Origin: Dillenia suffruticosa | Lineage: Eukaryota; Streptophyta; Magnoliopsida; Dilleniales; Dilleniaceae | Length of the DNA stretch: 64,000 nt | Assembly (NCBI GenBank): GCA_033439265.1 | Contig: JAVTVX010000035.1 | Span: 8,458,001 to 8,522,000, forward strand | Direction of reading: 5' to 3' | Notes under the pieces: generated by a model | Seen by the model: only the letters and a program-made list of their open reading frames with translations | What the model was told of the DNA's origin: nothing | Databases searched by the model: none | Position numbers and translations under genes: made by a program | Part shown: piece by piece, positions 51,005-63,609 of the stretch | Position numbering within the stretch: the first letter of the stretch is position 1 | How the letters are laid out: every line of letters begins with the position of its first letter

Positions 51005-51034
51005 GTGCTGGGAAAAGAGACAAGGTCCCTGATA
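50951..51034 (-). mobile_element. Poly(A)-only retro-insertion with 15-bp target duplication
   Basis: ACAAGGTCCCTGATA occurs at 50951-50965 and exactly again at 51020-51034. The 54 bp between hold T30 (50974-51003) with 16 bp on one side and 8 bp on the other. Read on minus this is a 16-bp stub plus a poly(A) tail, the expected trace of an extremely 5'-truncated L1-type or SINE integration. Confidence 0.75.
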
Positions 51035-52900
51035 TCATCAAGAAAGATTTGCTCTTTGCTTCGACAACTGAGTTTCGTATATAGACTACCCCATTTTCAG
51101 TACACGGTCAACAAAAATTTGCCAATTGGCCTACTTGTTCCATGTCGTGTTTAAAAATTATTCATACCAATGTACCCTAATGGTGAGTCTATAACAATAA
51201 ATCAAATTCCATGCTAACGATGCAAGTTTTATGTTACCCCTATGATACAAAAGCAAAGATATGGCCCATCACCGTTTAACCTCGTAGCAAACTCAAAACT
51301 ATTAGTTAAGGAAATCTTAAATACGATGTATATGTGCATCCACTATACATCTTTCCTTCTCTCATTCCTCCTCCTTACTTTGGAACGTTTAGGTGCCTCA
51401 TAATATCCTCTACAAATGTCACATTTTTGTCTTAAATTGTAATATTTTTCAATTACAACATAAAAATACAATTTTCTAAAAGGGTTACAAAATCATTCCA
51501 TTAACGTGTTAATGTGATAATTATAGTAAGGAATTGTGAGATTCATCGCATGAAATTTATAGCACAAGAGTTATCTTGGATGCCAGGCCACCCTCCTTCC
51601 CTCCAAGTAATGATTTTTGTTATGAAATTCAAAAAAATAAAAATAAAAAAGGACAATGTGTATGGTAAATTTAAATAAAGAATCAAGAGGAAAATAAACT
51701 CACGACTTTCTTATATAAATGGAGGCATAAACTCAAGATTTTTCTAATTGTTGGATAAATGTGAATATCTAAAAGTCATGACTATTCAATTGTGGATATC
51801 TCTAAATTTTTTTATTTTTTATTTTTTATTTTTTGGTTTTCTTCTCTAATTTTTTTTTTTTTTTTTATATATTTACAACAATTTCGACTTTTAACTCATT
51901 TGTATAAAGTCCAGGATTTTGCATTACTCATCTCTTTACTTTTTCCTGGGAAGAGACTAAAGGAAACAGAACCAAAGGATCTATTCAACATTATTTGATC
52001 AATCCAATCCCACCAAAAAAAAAAAAAAAAAAACTAGCATTCATAATAACACAAAAATAAACCCAATCGATCATTCTACCACTAAACTAACAAATAAATG
52101 GTTTAAACTAAAATCATAATAAATTAGTAGTAATCTGTAAAGACTTTCGCCATCCAAAACAACAAAGTCATAGACACGTCACAAGTCATTGCATAATCTA
52201 GCTTTCTAGAACCACACTTAAAAAAAAGTATATAAAATGTCCACGCAGCAAGGTCTCTTGATCATACAGGTCACAATTTCTCCATGAGCGACATCACAAG
52301 CTAGTCTTACTAAACATGTTAATGTACAGGAAAATCATATAGCGGATTATACTCTGCTGATACTAATGACGGGCAATAATCACCAGAGATTTGCTACTTA
52401 GGCATAGACAAAAGCTCTAGCCCCAGGCTACTTTGATAGGTAAAGTCTGAAACTTCTAGTGTCAGCAAACCAAGCAATCAGTCAGCACTCAAATGGACAC
52501 CGTTCAGGTCTACTCATGAAAAATTGGACATCTGTACCTATTCTCCCATCTCAGACTCCTTTTCTTGTCAACATCAAATAGGAGAAATAAATAATTCTTT
52601 CCTAGTTCATTGGGCTCGATCATAACATCATTATGTTCGTCATACTTGCACCGACTGCCATGGCATAGATTTGAAGCACCTATCAGAACATTTGGCCAAA
52701 CATCCATGTTCATCTCAATTCGGAAAAATGTGACGGGGCAATAAAAGAAGCATATCCAAAATGTTCAAAGTGTACCAGAGGTATTTTCTCCTAGAGACCT
52801 CACTCCAACAAATTTCTCAACCAAGTTGGTGCATGTAGTGCAAGCCACATTCCAGGTATGAAATATTGATGGAAGGCCTTGCACCATGATTAAACTTTGG
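51035..52900. other. Intergenic, no supported gene
   Basis: AT-rich with long T- and A-runs (51849-51866, 52015-52032). A 67-codon minus frame at 52510-52713 reads like protein but cannot be joined by phase to the gene next to it; it could lie in its 3' flank. Confidence 0.5.
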
Positions 52901-52907
52901 GACATGT

Positions 52908-55900
52908 TCAATCTCTTTCACTGAACACAAAGTTGACAAATTAGAAAGTCCACATTCTTTATAAACCTAATCAAAATTTTCAACTCCCAAGTCCAACCAT
53001 CAGAGAAAGAAAAACGCATACATGTGTAATATCAAACTGAGACCCGTTGCCCATTTCAAATGAAATGTAACAAAATACACTTAACAGCTCAATGGGTTTC
53101 GACTTTTGATGTGTACCTCGCGTAAAGGTTTCTATCCACCAGAAGCTTCCTTGGCTGCGGACAAGAAAGACCTCTTCCTAAGAGAAAACCAAATCACAAT
53201 GAGAACAAAGGTTGCTTACTTTCAAATAAGAAACGCATGATTCAACCAATTTTAGGATTATCTAGAACGAAATTACAAGATGATGACAGCAGTCTCCTAA
53301 TATTAACCATTTCCCTCCTGAGGGGATCCCTTCTTGGATGAAGTACAGCTGAGAAATTTTACTTTGGTGATAACAATTAATCTCCCGCAAAGCCTGAATG
53401 CTAATTTTTTTTTTTTTTTAGTTGTTGAAGATGGGAAAGAAAAACAAGGAAAAAAAAATCAATCTTCCTACAACTAACATCAGTCGAAGGCAACAAAAGC
53501 TTTCCCCAAACATAGCACCAACTAATCCTCTTCAAGATAACACATGCAGCTTTGGAAAGAAATATATCATATATAACAGTATAAATTCTAACATGAATCC
53601 AACCTTGCGTGGTTGATATGTGACATTCTCTATGAACCATGTGCCTTATTTTCTCTGGGTGTCCTGATGTTCCCTCTGTTGAAGTGATGGTTTCAATAGG
53701 TCGACAACTTGGATTAGGTGGGCCTTCGCATCTTATATTTTCTTCTTGTGCAACAGGTTGACTGCTCACATTTGATGTCATCTTCTTACAAATCTCCACA
53801 CACACTTTTTCGAGGTGCCCATGTTGACCTAACACTAAATTAGGAGCAGCTAAAAGGAGGAAAAAGACATAATATAAGACAGCCCGGAAGTTTTCCCTCT
53901 CCCAATTATCAAATACAAAGCAAATTGTCCTCAGACTACATCCTACCACAAAGATAAAGCAAAGTTGATTAGAAGTTGTTCATGATCAAGCAAAACAAGA
54001 AAAAGTACATAATGCGTGCCCTTTAGGAACCTTGCAAGAAAAACTATATGATGCCAAGACCTGTTTCCCTTCAATCAACTTGCACCACTTCCTACATTTG
54101 TATGGCAAACACAAACATTAAATGTTTTTCAGAACTAAAATCAGCAATTCCCCAAATACTGACCCATAAGTACTTCTCATAAGGATCTAGGCTTGGGGGA
54201 AAGAAAGAGAGAATGACAGAAGATCAAAAGACAGGTCAGCAGACAACTAAAAACAGGAAACACAGGCTTAATTGAACAAAACAGTCTAGTTCTTGGCCCT
54301 AACTTGACCATCATTCCGGATGTGCTGCAAAGACAATTAAAGTAAAAAGCTAACTCCGTGCCAGCCATGTAATTGGCATGGAACATTGGTTCTCCCCAAA
54401 AAAAGGGCTTGCATCTCTGCCTATGTCACAGAGAATCTACAATGGCACAGGTTGAACAATCGGAATACTTTAATAATGCTATGTTCCATAGTTTTCTCCT
54501 CTTTCTGTAACAAGAGTGCTTTCTCCTTTTATTTTAGTTCCTTCTTCCAAAATAATTGTCTTCTGTCAAAATGTTTGAAGAGATAAAATTTTATGTATTC
54601 TTTTCATCCCTCTTGACTAGGTTGCAAGGGATTTAACCACTTCTTGTTGCTGATCACAATTGGTCTGTTTTAGAGACAATATGGGGGCATGCAGGACAAT
54701 CCTTGTGTAAGAGCCACCATTCAGAAAAGGGACTACAAATAGAACAAGATAAATTACAGAGGAAAACCCCACTGCCAAACTTTTGCTATCTATTAAAAGC
54801 ATTTTCTGCTGCAAAAGTACAGGTAAACATTGTTCGGTACAATACAATAGCAAACCGACTTTGGATCGATAGGGGCTTACCAAACATCCCCCATACTGAT
54901 TTTACTGAACCAAATATACCGAAATCAAAATGTTAGCAAACCAGTATGGTCCCACTTAATTAGATCAGAACACCATGCATACTAAACTGGACAAGATCAG
55001 AGAACAAAGAGGAAGTTTTTGCCTTGGCCACCATGAAACTCCATAGTTTTTGGTGACCAAGACCAGAGGAAAAAAAGGAAGAAAGATAATTACAAAAATG
55101 AGCTCGAAATTGAGTTTAGAAACTGGAAAGGAAGATAATTCAATCAGAAATTGAAGCAGGAAGCACTTTCCGTCAAGAAACAAAGTCAAGGTGTGGCAGC
55201 CAAGGTGATTTTCCTACAAGATTGAGAAGTTAATGGTGGAACAGAGAAGCGAGGTGTGAGGGTTATGTTGGTAGGTGAAATTGAAGAGAGAAGCGAGGAA
55301 ATAAAGTTGGGATAGAGAGGTGAGTTTGCAGAGGTGAGGTGAATTGCACACCCATGGGAAAAAATAAAATAAAAAATAATAATAAGCAAACGAGAGGGAA
55401 AGAAGAAGAAATAAAAAAAAGAAGATAAGAGGGGTGCAAGTGGAAGCTCACCACGTGTGACCATCCAAATAGCCATTGACATGCCACCCCCAAATTCAGT
55501 TGGTTCAGTAACCAACCTCCGAACTGGTTTCAGCACCAAAGACAGACTCTTACTCGTTTGGTTATCAAACCAAAATATAAAATTGATCCTACCTCAGGAT
55601 ACCATACTGAACCGACCAATACTGATCGGTACAGTTAATATTCACACACTGATGCAGAAGTGTCATGACTATCATACACCAACCTTCTTGTTCATTAAAC
55701 CAACTCCCAAACCCTATTATGAAGTTTATAGTCCCCAACTGTGCGAAGTAAAGGAAGAAGAATTAAAGGAGAACACACACTTGGCATCCTTTATAGTCTG
55801 GTCTAAGTGGCTCTCCAAGAAAAGGAAAGCAGATGTTCCATTGCAAGTGCAAAGCTGGATTGGTCATCTGTTGGTTGCTTAGGACTCCACAGAGTGGTAT

Positions 55901-58900
55901 GGAATTTATTGTGATTATCATTGCCTCAGTTATAGACCTGAAACCATCGTTGCTCAATGTAAAGAATGTTTATCTACATGAAGATCTTCATGAAGCGATC
56001 TACATCATATCTCGTCAACATGCATCAGCTTAAGAAAGTAGGCTTGCTGAGCGGCCTGAAACAAGCTCCTCTTGCTTGGTTTCAAGAATTCAGTCTATTT
56101 CAATTAGCAACAGTGGACTGAGGTCATCATAACTCAAAGCTATAAATAAGCAAACTAGCTCTAGATTGGAGTTCCTGTAGACCTCATTGCATTCAGCTTT
56201 TTTCATCCAACTTGGGAAAAGATTCATTCTGCTCTTACTCCAGGTCAAGAAAGTATTAACTTGAGATGATATAACCAGGCTTCAAGATACTATCATAGCT
56301 CACACAAATATTCCTAGGAAAGATGTCACTCCTTTGAGACATTTTTTAGGCATTGCGGTGAGTTGTGTCAGCTCGGGTTAAACATGCTTCATATCTTTCT
56401 CAAGCAGCCTAAATTATAATAAAAATATCTGAGCCACTACTTGAATTAAGCTTTCAACTACCGGAAGAGAGCCCTTTCCCCATGTTAAAAGGCAAGGAAA
56501 CTGCTTGCTAGTGTCATCAGCCTAATATCTGTCATGCAACAAATTTGTTGAAAGTTTATCTCCCACAAAAAAGAAGATATTGCATCAACCCCTCACGCTG
56601 TTCAATTTGTTGCTATTACGCAGAATTTAAAATCTGTCAAAGGGATTTTGCATCCAGGCATCAATTGGAACTCTCTGTTTATTCTTATTTAGATTAGACA
56701 GGTTATATTATTGAAGTACAAATCCACAACTGAATTCTTGGATCTTCCTAAGAAAATACTGGATTTCCTGTAGAAGTAAAAAAGCAAACCATGGTTTCTC
56801 TTTCTAATGTTGCAGTTGAATTTAAAGGCCTTGGCAGTTTCCGACATATTATAACTACAATCACCATTAATTTTGCCTTCATGTTCCTCTGCAACTTCTT
56901 TTGTGGTGAATAGCACAAAATTGAGCTTTTAATGAGAGCAACAAACCAACTGAGAAAATTGTCATTTGATTTGACATCAAATGGATGAAGGGTTAGTCAC
57001 ACTGCTATAACCCATCACAACCACAACTTGCCAATCTTCTCACCAAGTTTCTCATCTTAATGTGCTTCTAGCATTTGGAGTGCAAACTCCAGAAACTTAT
57101 CTTTAAAATCATCTCAAGTTTGTTATGAGAACTAATTAACTAAGAACATAAATATATTTGTTTGAACTACGCAAGGGTTTTTAGCCTGAATATTAGAATT
57201 TTCCATCCAACAACCTATTTTGCATACCAACTTTCAACGCTAACAAGGAGAAACAAGGGTTTCCCTTCCCAGTTTGCATAATGCACAAACCCAGTTCATC
57301 TTGTATCCTCCACTAACAAAACAAAAAGGACCAAATAATATCCTAATTAACAAATCACTCCCCTTGCAACCAAAATGCATTTCAGCTAATCACAAAAGGT
57401 TACTTATAAAAATGCCAAATTATATATATAACTCATGGGTGAACACATCTATAAAAAAGAGCAAGGAACAACCATATAAATAGGCAGAATGAGGTAGATG
57501 AAAGGTAAACAGTTACCTAAAGGAGGAGAAGTGGTTGTCTTTGTAGCAGATGGTGGAGGGCAGGCAGTGATAGTAGCAGATTCTGGACTTCCAACCAAGA
57601 AAGAATACAGGTAAGAATCAGATTTCAAATACCGCCAAACTTTCGCAAGCACTTTCTTCTTCTTGTTCTTCTCTTCAACGAGTTTTTCAACACCTAAAAT
57701 CCAGAAAACCATTCCATTCAATAATAGAAGCAAATATGCAAAGTGATTTCAAATCTGACCAAATGCAACTTCTCTGTTTAATTTTTCTTCAATGACGAAG
57801 TGCATTTCAGCTCTAAAATCAACCCCATTCAAACAAAATAACAATTTCTAAAGTATTAAGTTCAATCTAACCCGATGCTCAATTTCAAAAAGAATAAATC
57901 CAGAAAAGTAAACAACAGAATGGAAACAACATTTGAGGAGAGGAATTTATTCCATTAAAGAAATAGCAAATTTCATTCTTATCAATCTAATATAAGGAGA
58001 TATAAGTCTCTTCTCAATGGCTTGTCCCATTTCAACACTTATAATTAGGAAACAAAGTTTTTATCTCAATTTAGTTGATGTTGGCTTATATGAATTCGTC
58101 TATTCTATTCAGCTTCTTCAAGAGATTTCTGACGTCTTTATTTTTGTATACCATTAATTTTTCGCACCAGAGCATCATATGGTGTTTTTTCTAAGTAGAA
58201 CAAACTATTTTAAACCATTTTGTCTCCACTCACTCTGTTTAACCTTAGAGTCTAATTTAAACAAAATAGCAAATCTTCAAGATCAATGACCTAACCTAAT
58301 GCACAACGAGAAATCCAAAAACCCACCCAAAGAGAAAAAATAATAATAATAATAATAATAATTAATTAATTCTTAAGTTTTTCTAAATAATTTGACCCAA
58401 GATACCTAATATTTAAACTACCATATTAGGTCTAACCCTAATGCAACTTCGGAGTTCAAATTCTCATTCTAAACAATAACAAATTAAAGGATCAAGAAAA
58501 TGGTTAAAAAAAAATTCTAAAAAGATTTATATGTCTTATCAGTTTGAGTTTTCTATTCAAAGTAATCATCCATTTTAATACATAAAATCAGATAAAATAA
58601 AATAAACTGTATATTCAAAGAATATAACAAATGGGATGAGATATGATTACAAATCTAGCCCTAATGCAAGTTCTCAATTTAATTTCGCAGTCAAGACAGC
58701 AAAAAATGCAAAAACCCAGAAATAATAACAAAATTTATGAGAATTCAAATAAAGGGTAAGAATAGAAACGATGAGAAATACACACACACGCACGCACGCA
58801 CACCAGGTGATGGAGTAACGGAAGAGCAAATGAGAGGAGCGAACAAGTAGGAGTCTGATTTGAGATAATCTACAACTTTCTTAAGAAAACCCCCCTTTCT

Positions 58901-58960
58901 TTTCTTGATTGGTCGCCCCTTTTGCACCCCCAATCTCGATTCTCTCTTCTTCATCTCCAT
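52908..58960 (-). CDS. Unrecognised 217-residue basic protein with duplicated YLKSDSYL motif
   Basis: I do not recognise the family. Five exons join in phase: 58960-58804, 57693-57517, 53849-53604, 53177-53117 and 52920-52908 (stop TGA), 654 bases in all with GT/AG borders. Exon 1 starts MEMKKRESRL, has a Lys/Arg cluster (GRPIKKRKGG, nuclear-signal-like) and then FLKKVVDYLKSDSYLFAPLI. Exon 2 repeats the pattern as KNKKKKVLAKVWRYLKSDSY and continues into a Pro/Thr/Ser-rich stretch. Exon 3 carries four Cys (VCVEICKK, RCEGPPNPSC). Exon 4 ends KLLVDRNLYAR. The last exon adds only SERD; its acceptor TTTGTGTTCAG is good, but the short exon is the least certain part. Exon 1 follows a (GA)n leader. 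Intron 2 is 3667 bp and contains a degenerate copia element in antisense. Confidence 0.72.
55745..56690 (+). mobile_element. Degenerate Ty1/copia reverse-transcriptase fragment
   Basis: Copia RT landmarks occur in the right order but in different frames with stops between them. EEELKEN followed by VWSKWL at about 55756-55820 matches the region before the RT core. LLNVKNVYLHEDLHEAIY at 55950-56003 matches the LDVKNAFL.GDL motif. GLKQAPLAWFQEF at 56053-56091 matches YGLKQ.PR.W. PLRHFLGIAV at 56331-56360 matches L.YFLGIEV. HAVQFVAITQNLKSVKGIL at 56588-56645 matches the stretch before RNase H. No LTRs seen. It sits inside intron 2 of the minus-strand gene, in the opposite sense. Confidence 0.85.
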
Positions 58961-58972
58961 TTGTTGAGTCCC

Positions 58973-58992
58973 CTCTCTCTCTCTCTCTCTCT
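58973..58992. repeat. (CT)10 microsatellite in a 5' leader
   Basis: Reads (GA)n on the transcript strand, 13 bases upstream of the start codon of the 217-residue protein gene. Confidence 0.9.
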
Positions 58993-61111
58993 GTAGTCCA
59001 GAGGATGGGGTTTCTTTTTTGAAAGCCAAGCGGTTTGTCACTCGACAGTACGATTGCGCCACGTGAGTGGAACAGGTGGCGTCCATTTGGACAGCCTCAG
59101 GGGGGCCCAACTTCTCAACTTCACATGGGTTCTCATCTGCGCTGCGGTACAAGTACATTAAATACCTATATATAACTTAATTTTGGTTACTGATATTAAT
59201 ATTGTGACAAATTTCTTCTTTTTTTTTTTTTTAAAAAAAAAAGGAATATTCTTATATCCCTTTTTCTAAATTTCTCTTTGATTGCATCAGTCCATTGGTA
59301 AATATATTCAGATGTTTTAATATTTTTCGCCTAATATATTTGATAATTTAGTAAAATTATTTTATGTTTTTATTTTTATAAGCCCATAAAATAATCATTT
59401 TAGTGTTTTGATTTAATACGTAACAATGTGTTTGGCAGCCTAATGAGAAAATAAGATAAAAGAAATAAAGGAAAAATATGGGAAAGAGAAGAAAATGGAA
59501 ATAAAATTAAAATTCTTTTGACAACAAAATATATGATAGGATAGGGAAAGAAATAAAAATAAAATAAAATATCTTGTTTGGTAAGAGGAGAGAAAGTGAG
59601 AAAATGTAACTAAAAAATATATAAATTTACTGTTTTATTTCTTTTATTTTTTATTAGATTATCAAAATAAAAAATAAAAATAAATTTAATATTTATAATT
59701 AAAAAAATTCTTTCCCTTCCCACCGATCCGGTGGAATTGAAAAATTATGTTATGGGGATTTCTATCCAAGACCCAAAATTAATTACATTTCTCCAGACAT
59801 GGATAGCTTCTTTAAAAACCCTCGGTCTCTCTCATTTTCCCATCGAAACCTTTTGTCCAACCGCACCGTAGAGGTAATATTTTATTAAGAATTATTTATT
59901 CTTGTAGTAATATTTATTATATAAATTTCATTACTATTTTCCATTTTTTGTCTTTCTTTAAATCATTTGCCTTCCTTTTTTTAATATAATTTTTTTATCC
60001 CTTTTTTCTAAGTTTTTTAATTGAAGTTAATTTTTCTCCCTTGTCAATTTTTTTCAATTAATTTTAATTACTTTTACGATCGTATGTGCATGCATACTTA
60101 TGTTAGATGTTGATTTAAAAATTATCTGAAAGCACATATGCTTATCAATTTAAAAATATATATAAATTGCATGTATTCCCTGTAAAATATATTTGATATT
60201 TAGCAAATTATTTAACAGTTTTATTTATCTAACATAGAGAAATTATCATACCCAGTATTTTAATTTAGTATATAAATGCTGTGTCTTGTTAAACACTTTT
60301 ATTTTTTATTTTTTATTTTTGGTATTCCATACGAGAAATGTAATATATATTTATCATACTTATACTTTTTATTACATTTCTCCCCTTTTATCTTCCATTA
60401 ATCATTTGTTCTCCTGTCTTTCTTTTTTTTTTTTTAAGTTGAATTTTTCCCATTGTTAGTGGAATTTTTTTTTAATACTTTATCTCCTTTGTAGGAGAAA
60501 ACTTTGATACCAATTGATTCCGTGATTAAATATTGATATATTTTAAATAAAATTTTGAATTTAAATCTTATAAATGAAAAAAACAAATGTCAAAAGAGTT
60601 TTATCTTTTAAAAATTTAATCCGTCTTAAACTAAATTTAATTAGAATTAATATAATTATCAAATATTAAAAATATTGATAATTTATAACAGAAAATAAAA
60701 AGAAAACTCAATCCTTATCATGTTTAATTGTTCTATGTTCCTTTTCTTGAACATTTTCCGCAGGCACTATCACATAGCTTCCTACAAATCACACTATCAT
60801 AACCTATCAAATTTAAAAATTAAAAAAAAAAAAATTAATTATCAAGTGATTTCTTTTAGTCACTAAAAAGAAAAAAAGCAAAAAAGAAAACACTCGATAA
60901 GCTTTGGACATGGAAAATCATTGAGGTTGGCTATACCATTCAATCAAGGGCAAAAATAGTTTTCACATTTATTTTTCATAAAAAATCTCACTATTCACTC
61001 TCACCACTATTGAAAATATGCTTCTTAGTTAGTAAATTGTTGGCAATTTCATTTGCCCAAGTCCTTGTTTTGATTCAGCATACAAAGGTACTGTTTTATT
61101 AATTTTTTTTT
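58993..61111. other. Upstream/intergenic, no supported gene
   Basis: The first 170 bp are GC-richer and probably promoter of the minus-strand gene. The rest is very AT-rich with T-runs and no exon signal. Confidence 0.55.
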
Positions 61112-61311
61112 TTAATTTCCGTGTGTTGTGTACAAAGTACTGCGGCCCTGACGGATTATGTCAGTGGTGGGGGCAACTGATGCATGCTTTGCCGTGAATG
61201 GTGATGCCATGGATGCATCTCCAAGCTTAACAACAGGAGCTGACCTACCATCACCCTCCTCGTTTAGCTCATCCATGAGTTTCTTCAGTTTCTGTCGTTG
61301 CATCTCTGCTG
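61112..61311 (-). pseudogene. Captured exon of a P5A-type ATPase (PDR2/MIA-like)
   Basis: P5A ATPases are endoplasmic-reticulum pumps (PDR2/MIA in Arabidopsis) needed for phosphate response and pollen (family knowledge). On minus, an acceptor CATCTTACAG at 61312 is followed by AAEMQRQKLKKLMDELNEEG, then DGRSAPVVKLGDASMASPFT, AKHASVAPTTDIIRQGRSTL. This is a distinctive stretch of the family's large cytosolic region leading into the next membrane segment. After STL the family reads VTTLQMF; here it reads YTTHGN and stops (61112), followed by an A-rich tract. Flanking exons and all catalytic motifs (DKTGT and others) are absent, so this is a one-exon gene fragment of about 200 bp that kept its upstream intron edge. 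Capture by a transposon is likely but not shown. Confidence 0.88.
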
Positions 61312-62155
61312 CTGTAAGATGGCGGTTAATTTATGGTTTATAATGTATGGGTGGGTAACATTACTTTATTCTCGAGTTCTTGCTTTTCAACTTATTCCAT
61401 TGAGATTTGTCCGATTAATTGATTCTCCGTCAATTGGGTCTGGGCAACGGAAATGGTCCCTAGAAAGCATCCTTAGCGAAGGTGATGCAAACGACTTGGT
61501 GCTTGGGGTGGTGACTTGGTTCACTCTCCATCCAGGCAAATATAGCTCATTGTTAGAGGTTTCCTTTTTGGATAAAACTCGATATGATTAGTGCACCAAA
61601 TTTAACGCCCAAAATATATTTATGACAGGGTGGTGACTTGGGCCACTTTGAACGGGTTTTCTCCATAGGTGCGTCATGTATTGGGGGCTTTCGATTTGGT
61701 GGAGACACCAGGTAGAGAAAGAGAACGTAGCTTTTATTTATTTATTTATTTATTTTTATATTAGACTAATTGATATTTAGACTTCATTCAATTAATCTTA
61801 TCAGAGTACTATAGGATTCATAAAAAGATTGATTTTTTCAAATTCTTTTTCTTCATTTTCAGAATTTGAATTTTATATCTCTAATTAAAAGATATAGAAT
61901 GACTTATCATTCAATTTAAAAAAATTTGGTAAAAAAGATTATAGCTAAGAGGTGAAAATGGAAGAGAAAGAATTTGGTGTTATCTTTTTAAAACGATTTG
62001 ATGGTGAATTACTCTTTTACGATTTTAGCTGAAAATTAGTGGGGATATCAACCGCATTAAATTCTAATTTTTACATGATTAAATTTATTGGGTGTATTTG
62101 AGGTATCATCCCATAATTTTTTCTTTCTTCAATTCAATTGCAAGGTTTAGAGAGA

Positions 62156-62186
<31 letters not shown>

Positions 62187-62432
62187 GTGCTAGCTCCTCA
62201 TAATTCAAAATGAAAAAAAAAAGCAAAATACAAAACAAAAGGAGAAGCTAAATTAATAGAATTGTGACTTCATTGCACAACAATTTAGGTAAAGTAATTT
62301 GCTTCTGATCCAATTGTCCATGAATTTAAAAATAAGCGGAAAAAGGACAAAAAAAAAAAAAATAGTGCACTTGTTATAGCTAACATCATTTCTTTCCGCC
62401 TCCCCCCCCCCCCCACCCCAATTTCTTCATGC
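61312..62432. other. Between the captured exon and the right-edge gene
   Basis: 61330-61730 is richer in GC than its surroundings and has a local repeat (GGTGGTGACTTGG at 61507 and about 61629). A 97-codon plus frame there (61298-61591) is unrecognised. A (GA)n run lies at 62150-62187 and a C13 run at 62402-62414. Confidence 0.5.
62150..62187. repeat. (GA)n microsatellite
   Basis: About 18 GA units with one GGG interruption. Confidence 0.9.
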
Positions 62433-63609
62433 CTAAGAGATCTTTAAATTGGATTCTTGATAGTTGCCTGTGTTCACAGGCTTCAATCCATGTTTGAGTG
62501 CAGCTTCCCACACCATATCAATTCTATCAACATCAATTGCCCCAACCTCATGGTGAGTCCAATCTTCCAAAGAGTGCACAACGCCACCTGCATGACATGC
62601 ATGGACTACTCCTCTCTCCATTGTATACTGTTCATCCACCCAAAAATGAATTAGGAATTAAACAAAATTTTCGACAATCTTGGAGCTAAAGCAATTGTTA
62701 ATTTACTAAAATACTTTTTAATTTTTGTATTTAATTATGAAAATTAGGTTGCCACTGAAACGAGTTTTATTCTTTTTTTAAAAAAAAGGCATTTTAGTTT
62801 GTTTTCCGGATAAAACCGGTTGAGCCGACGGGTATTATAATATTTAAAAAATCAATCAAATTTAAAGACTTTTCTGATTTAAGTGATAAATAATGGGTGA
62901 AGAAGAAAGAGGGAAATTTACCTCACAGTTACCAAGGCCTTCAACATCATCTGGTAAACTCATGGCAGCAAGATCTCCATAAGTGCAGTCTCTTCTGAAT
63001 GGAAAAATGGGTGGCACTACAAACTGGTGAAAATGGGTTCCCGCTGGGGCCCAACCCTGCTCTCTTGGTGTAATCCACTTCCCAACAATCCATGTCTACC
63101 CATTGAAACATCAAATGTTAATTAGTTTTGGAAGATGAATAACGAGAGTGAAAAAAGAAAAGCAGAATTTGGTTAAATTATTAGAGAAAAACCATAATAA
63201 CACAAAATAAACACATAAGATTTTTAACATCCATGATCCCAAAAAAGGGATAAAATTACGTTGGAAGTGCTTTCTCTTAAATTAAATTTAATAATATTAA
63301 AATTAAATTAGTCAGATTATTATTTTGAATATCGATTGTTCTAAAATAAAAAATATTTTTAACGATAAGACTGAATTGTTCACACAGACAGCTGACAAGA
63401 TTTTAGGCCCAGTTTAGTTGGACCACAAAGAGTGAGCCCCAAAGTTCAACTAGAAACAGAATGAGAAGATATGTATAAAATGGGTTGTGGGCCCATACCT
63501 TGCAATTTTGGGCAGCATGGTATTTGGTCACTTGGACGAGATACTTTTGGCACTCCACTGGGGCTTCCTTCTGAATTTTCTGGAACCTCTCTGTTGATAG
63601 AGTCAACAT
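62433..63609 (-). CDS. 3' part of an unrecognised gene (last three exons)
   Basis: Three exons join in phase 0: 63609-63499 (37 codons), 63095-62922 (58 codons) and 62627-62433 (64 codons plus TAA), with clear GT/AG borders (CAAG|GTATGG, GGGTAG|ACATGG, TGTGAG|GTAAAT, GAACAG|TATACA). The peptide looks like a folded conserved enzyme domain rather than chance. It has [16 protein letters not shown], then [49 protein letters not shown], and [20 protein letters not shown] with many His and Trp. I cannot name the family. The first exon here is preceded by AACTGCAG, an acceptor-like end, so its Met (63609) is probably internal and the gene continues past the right edge of the window. No frame breaks seen. 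Confidence 0.72.

Noticed and set aside
52510..52713. 67-codon minus frame next to the 217-residue protein gene
   Set aside because: Reads like protein, but no acceptor and phase would connect it to the exon at 53117, and the transcript reaches a good stop at 52908 first.
53401..53949. 182-codon continuous minus frame taken as one protein
   Set aside because: Only the part 53849-53604 joins in phase with neighbouring exons; the rest reads into introns and a poly(T) run.
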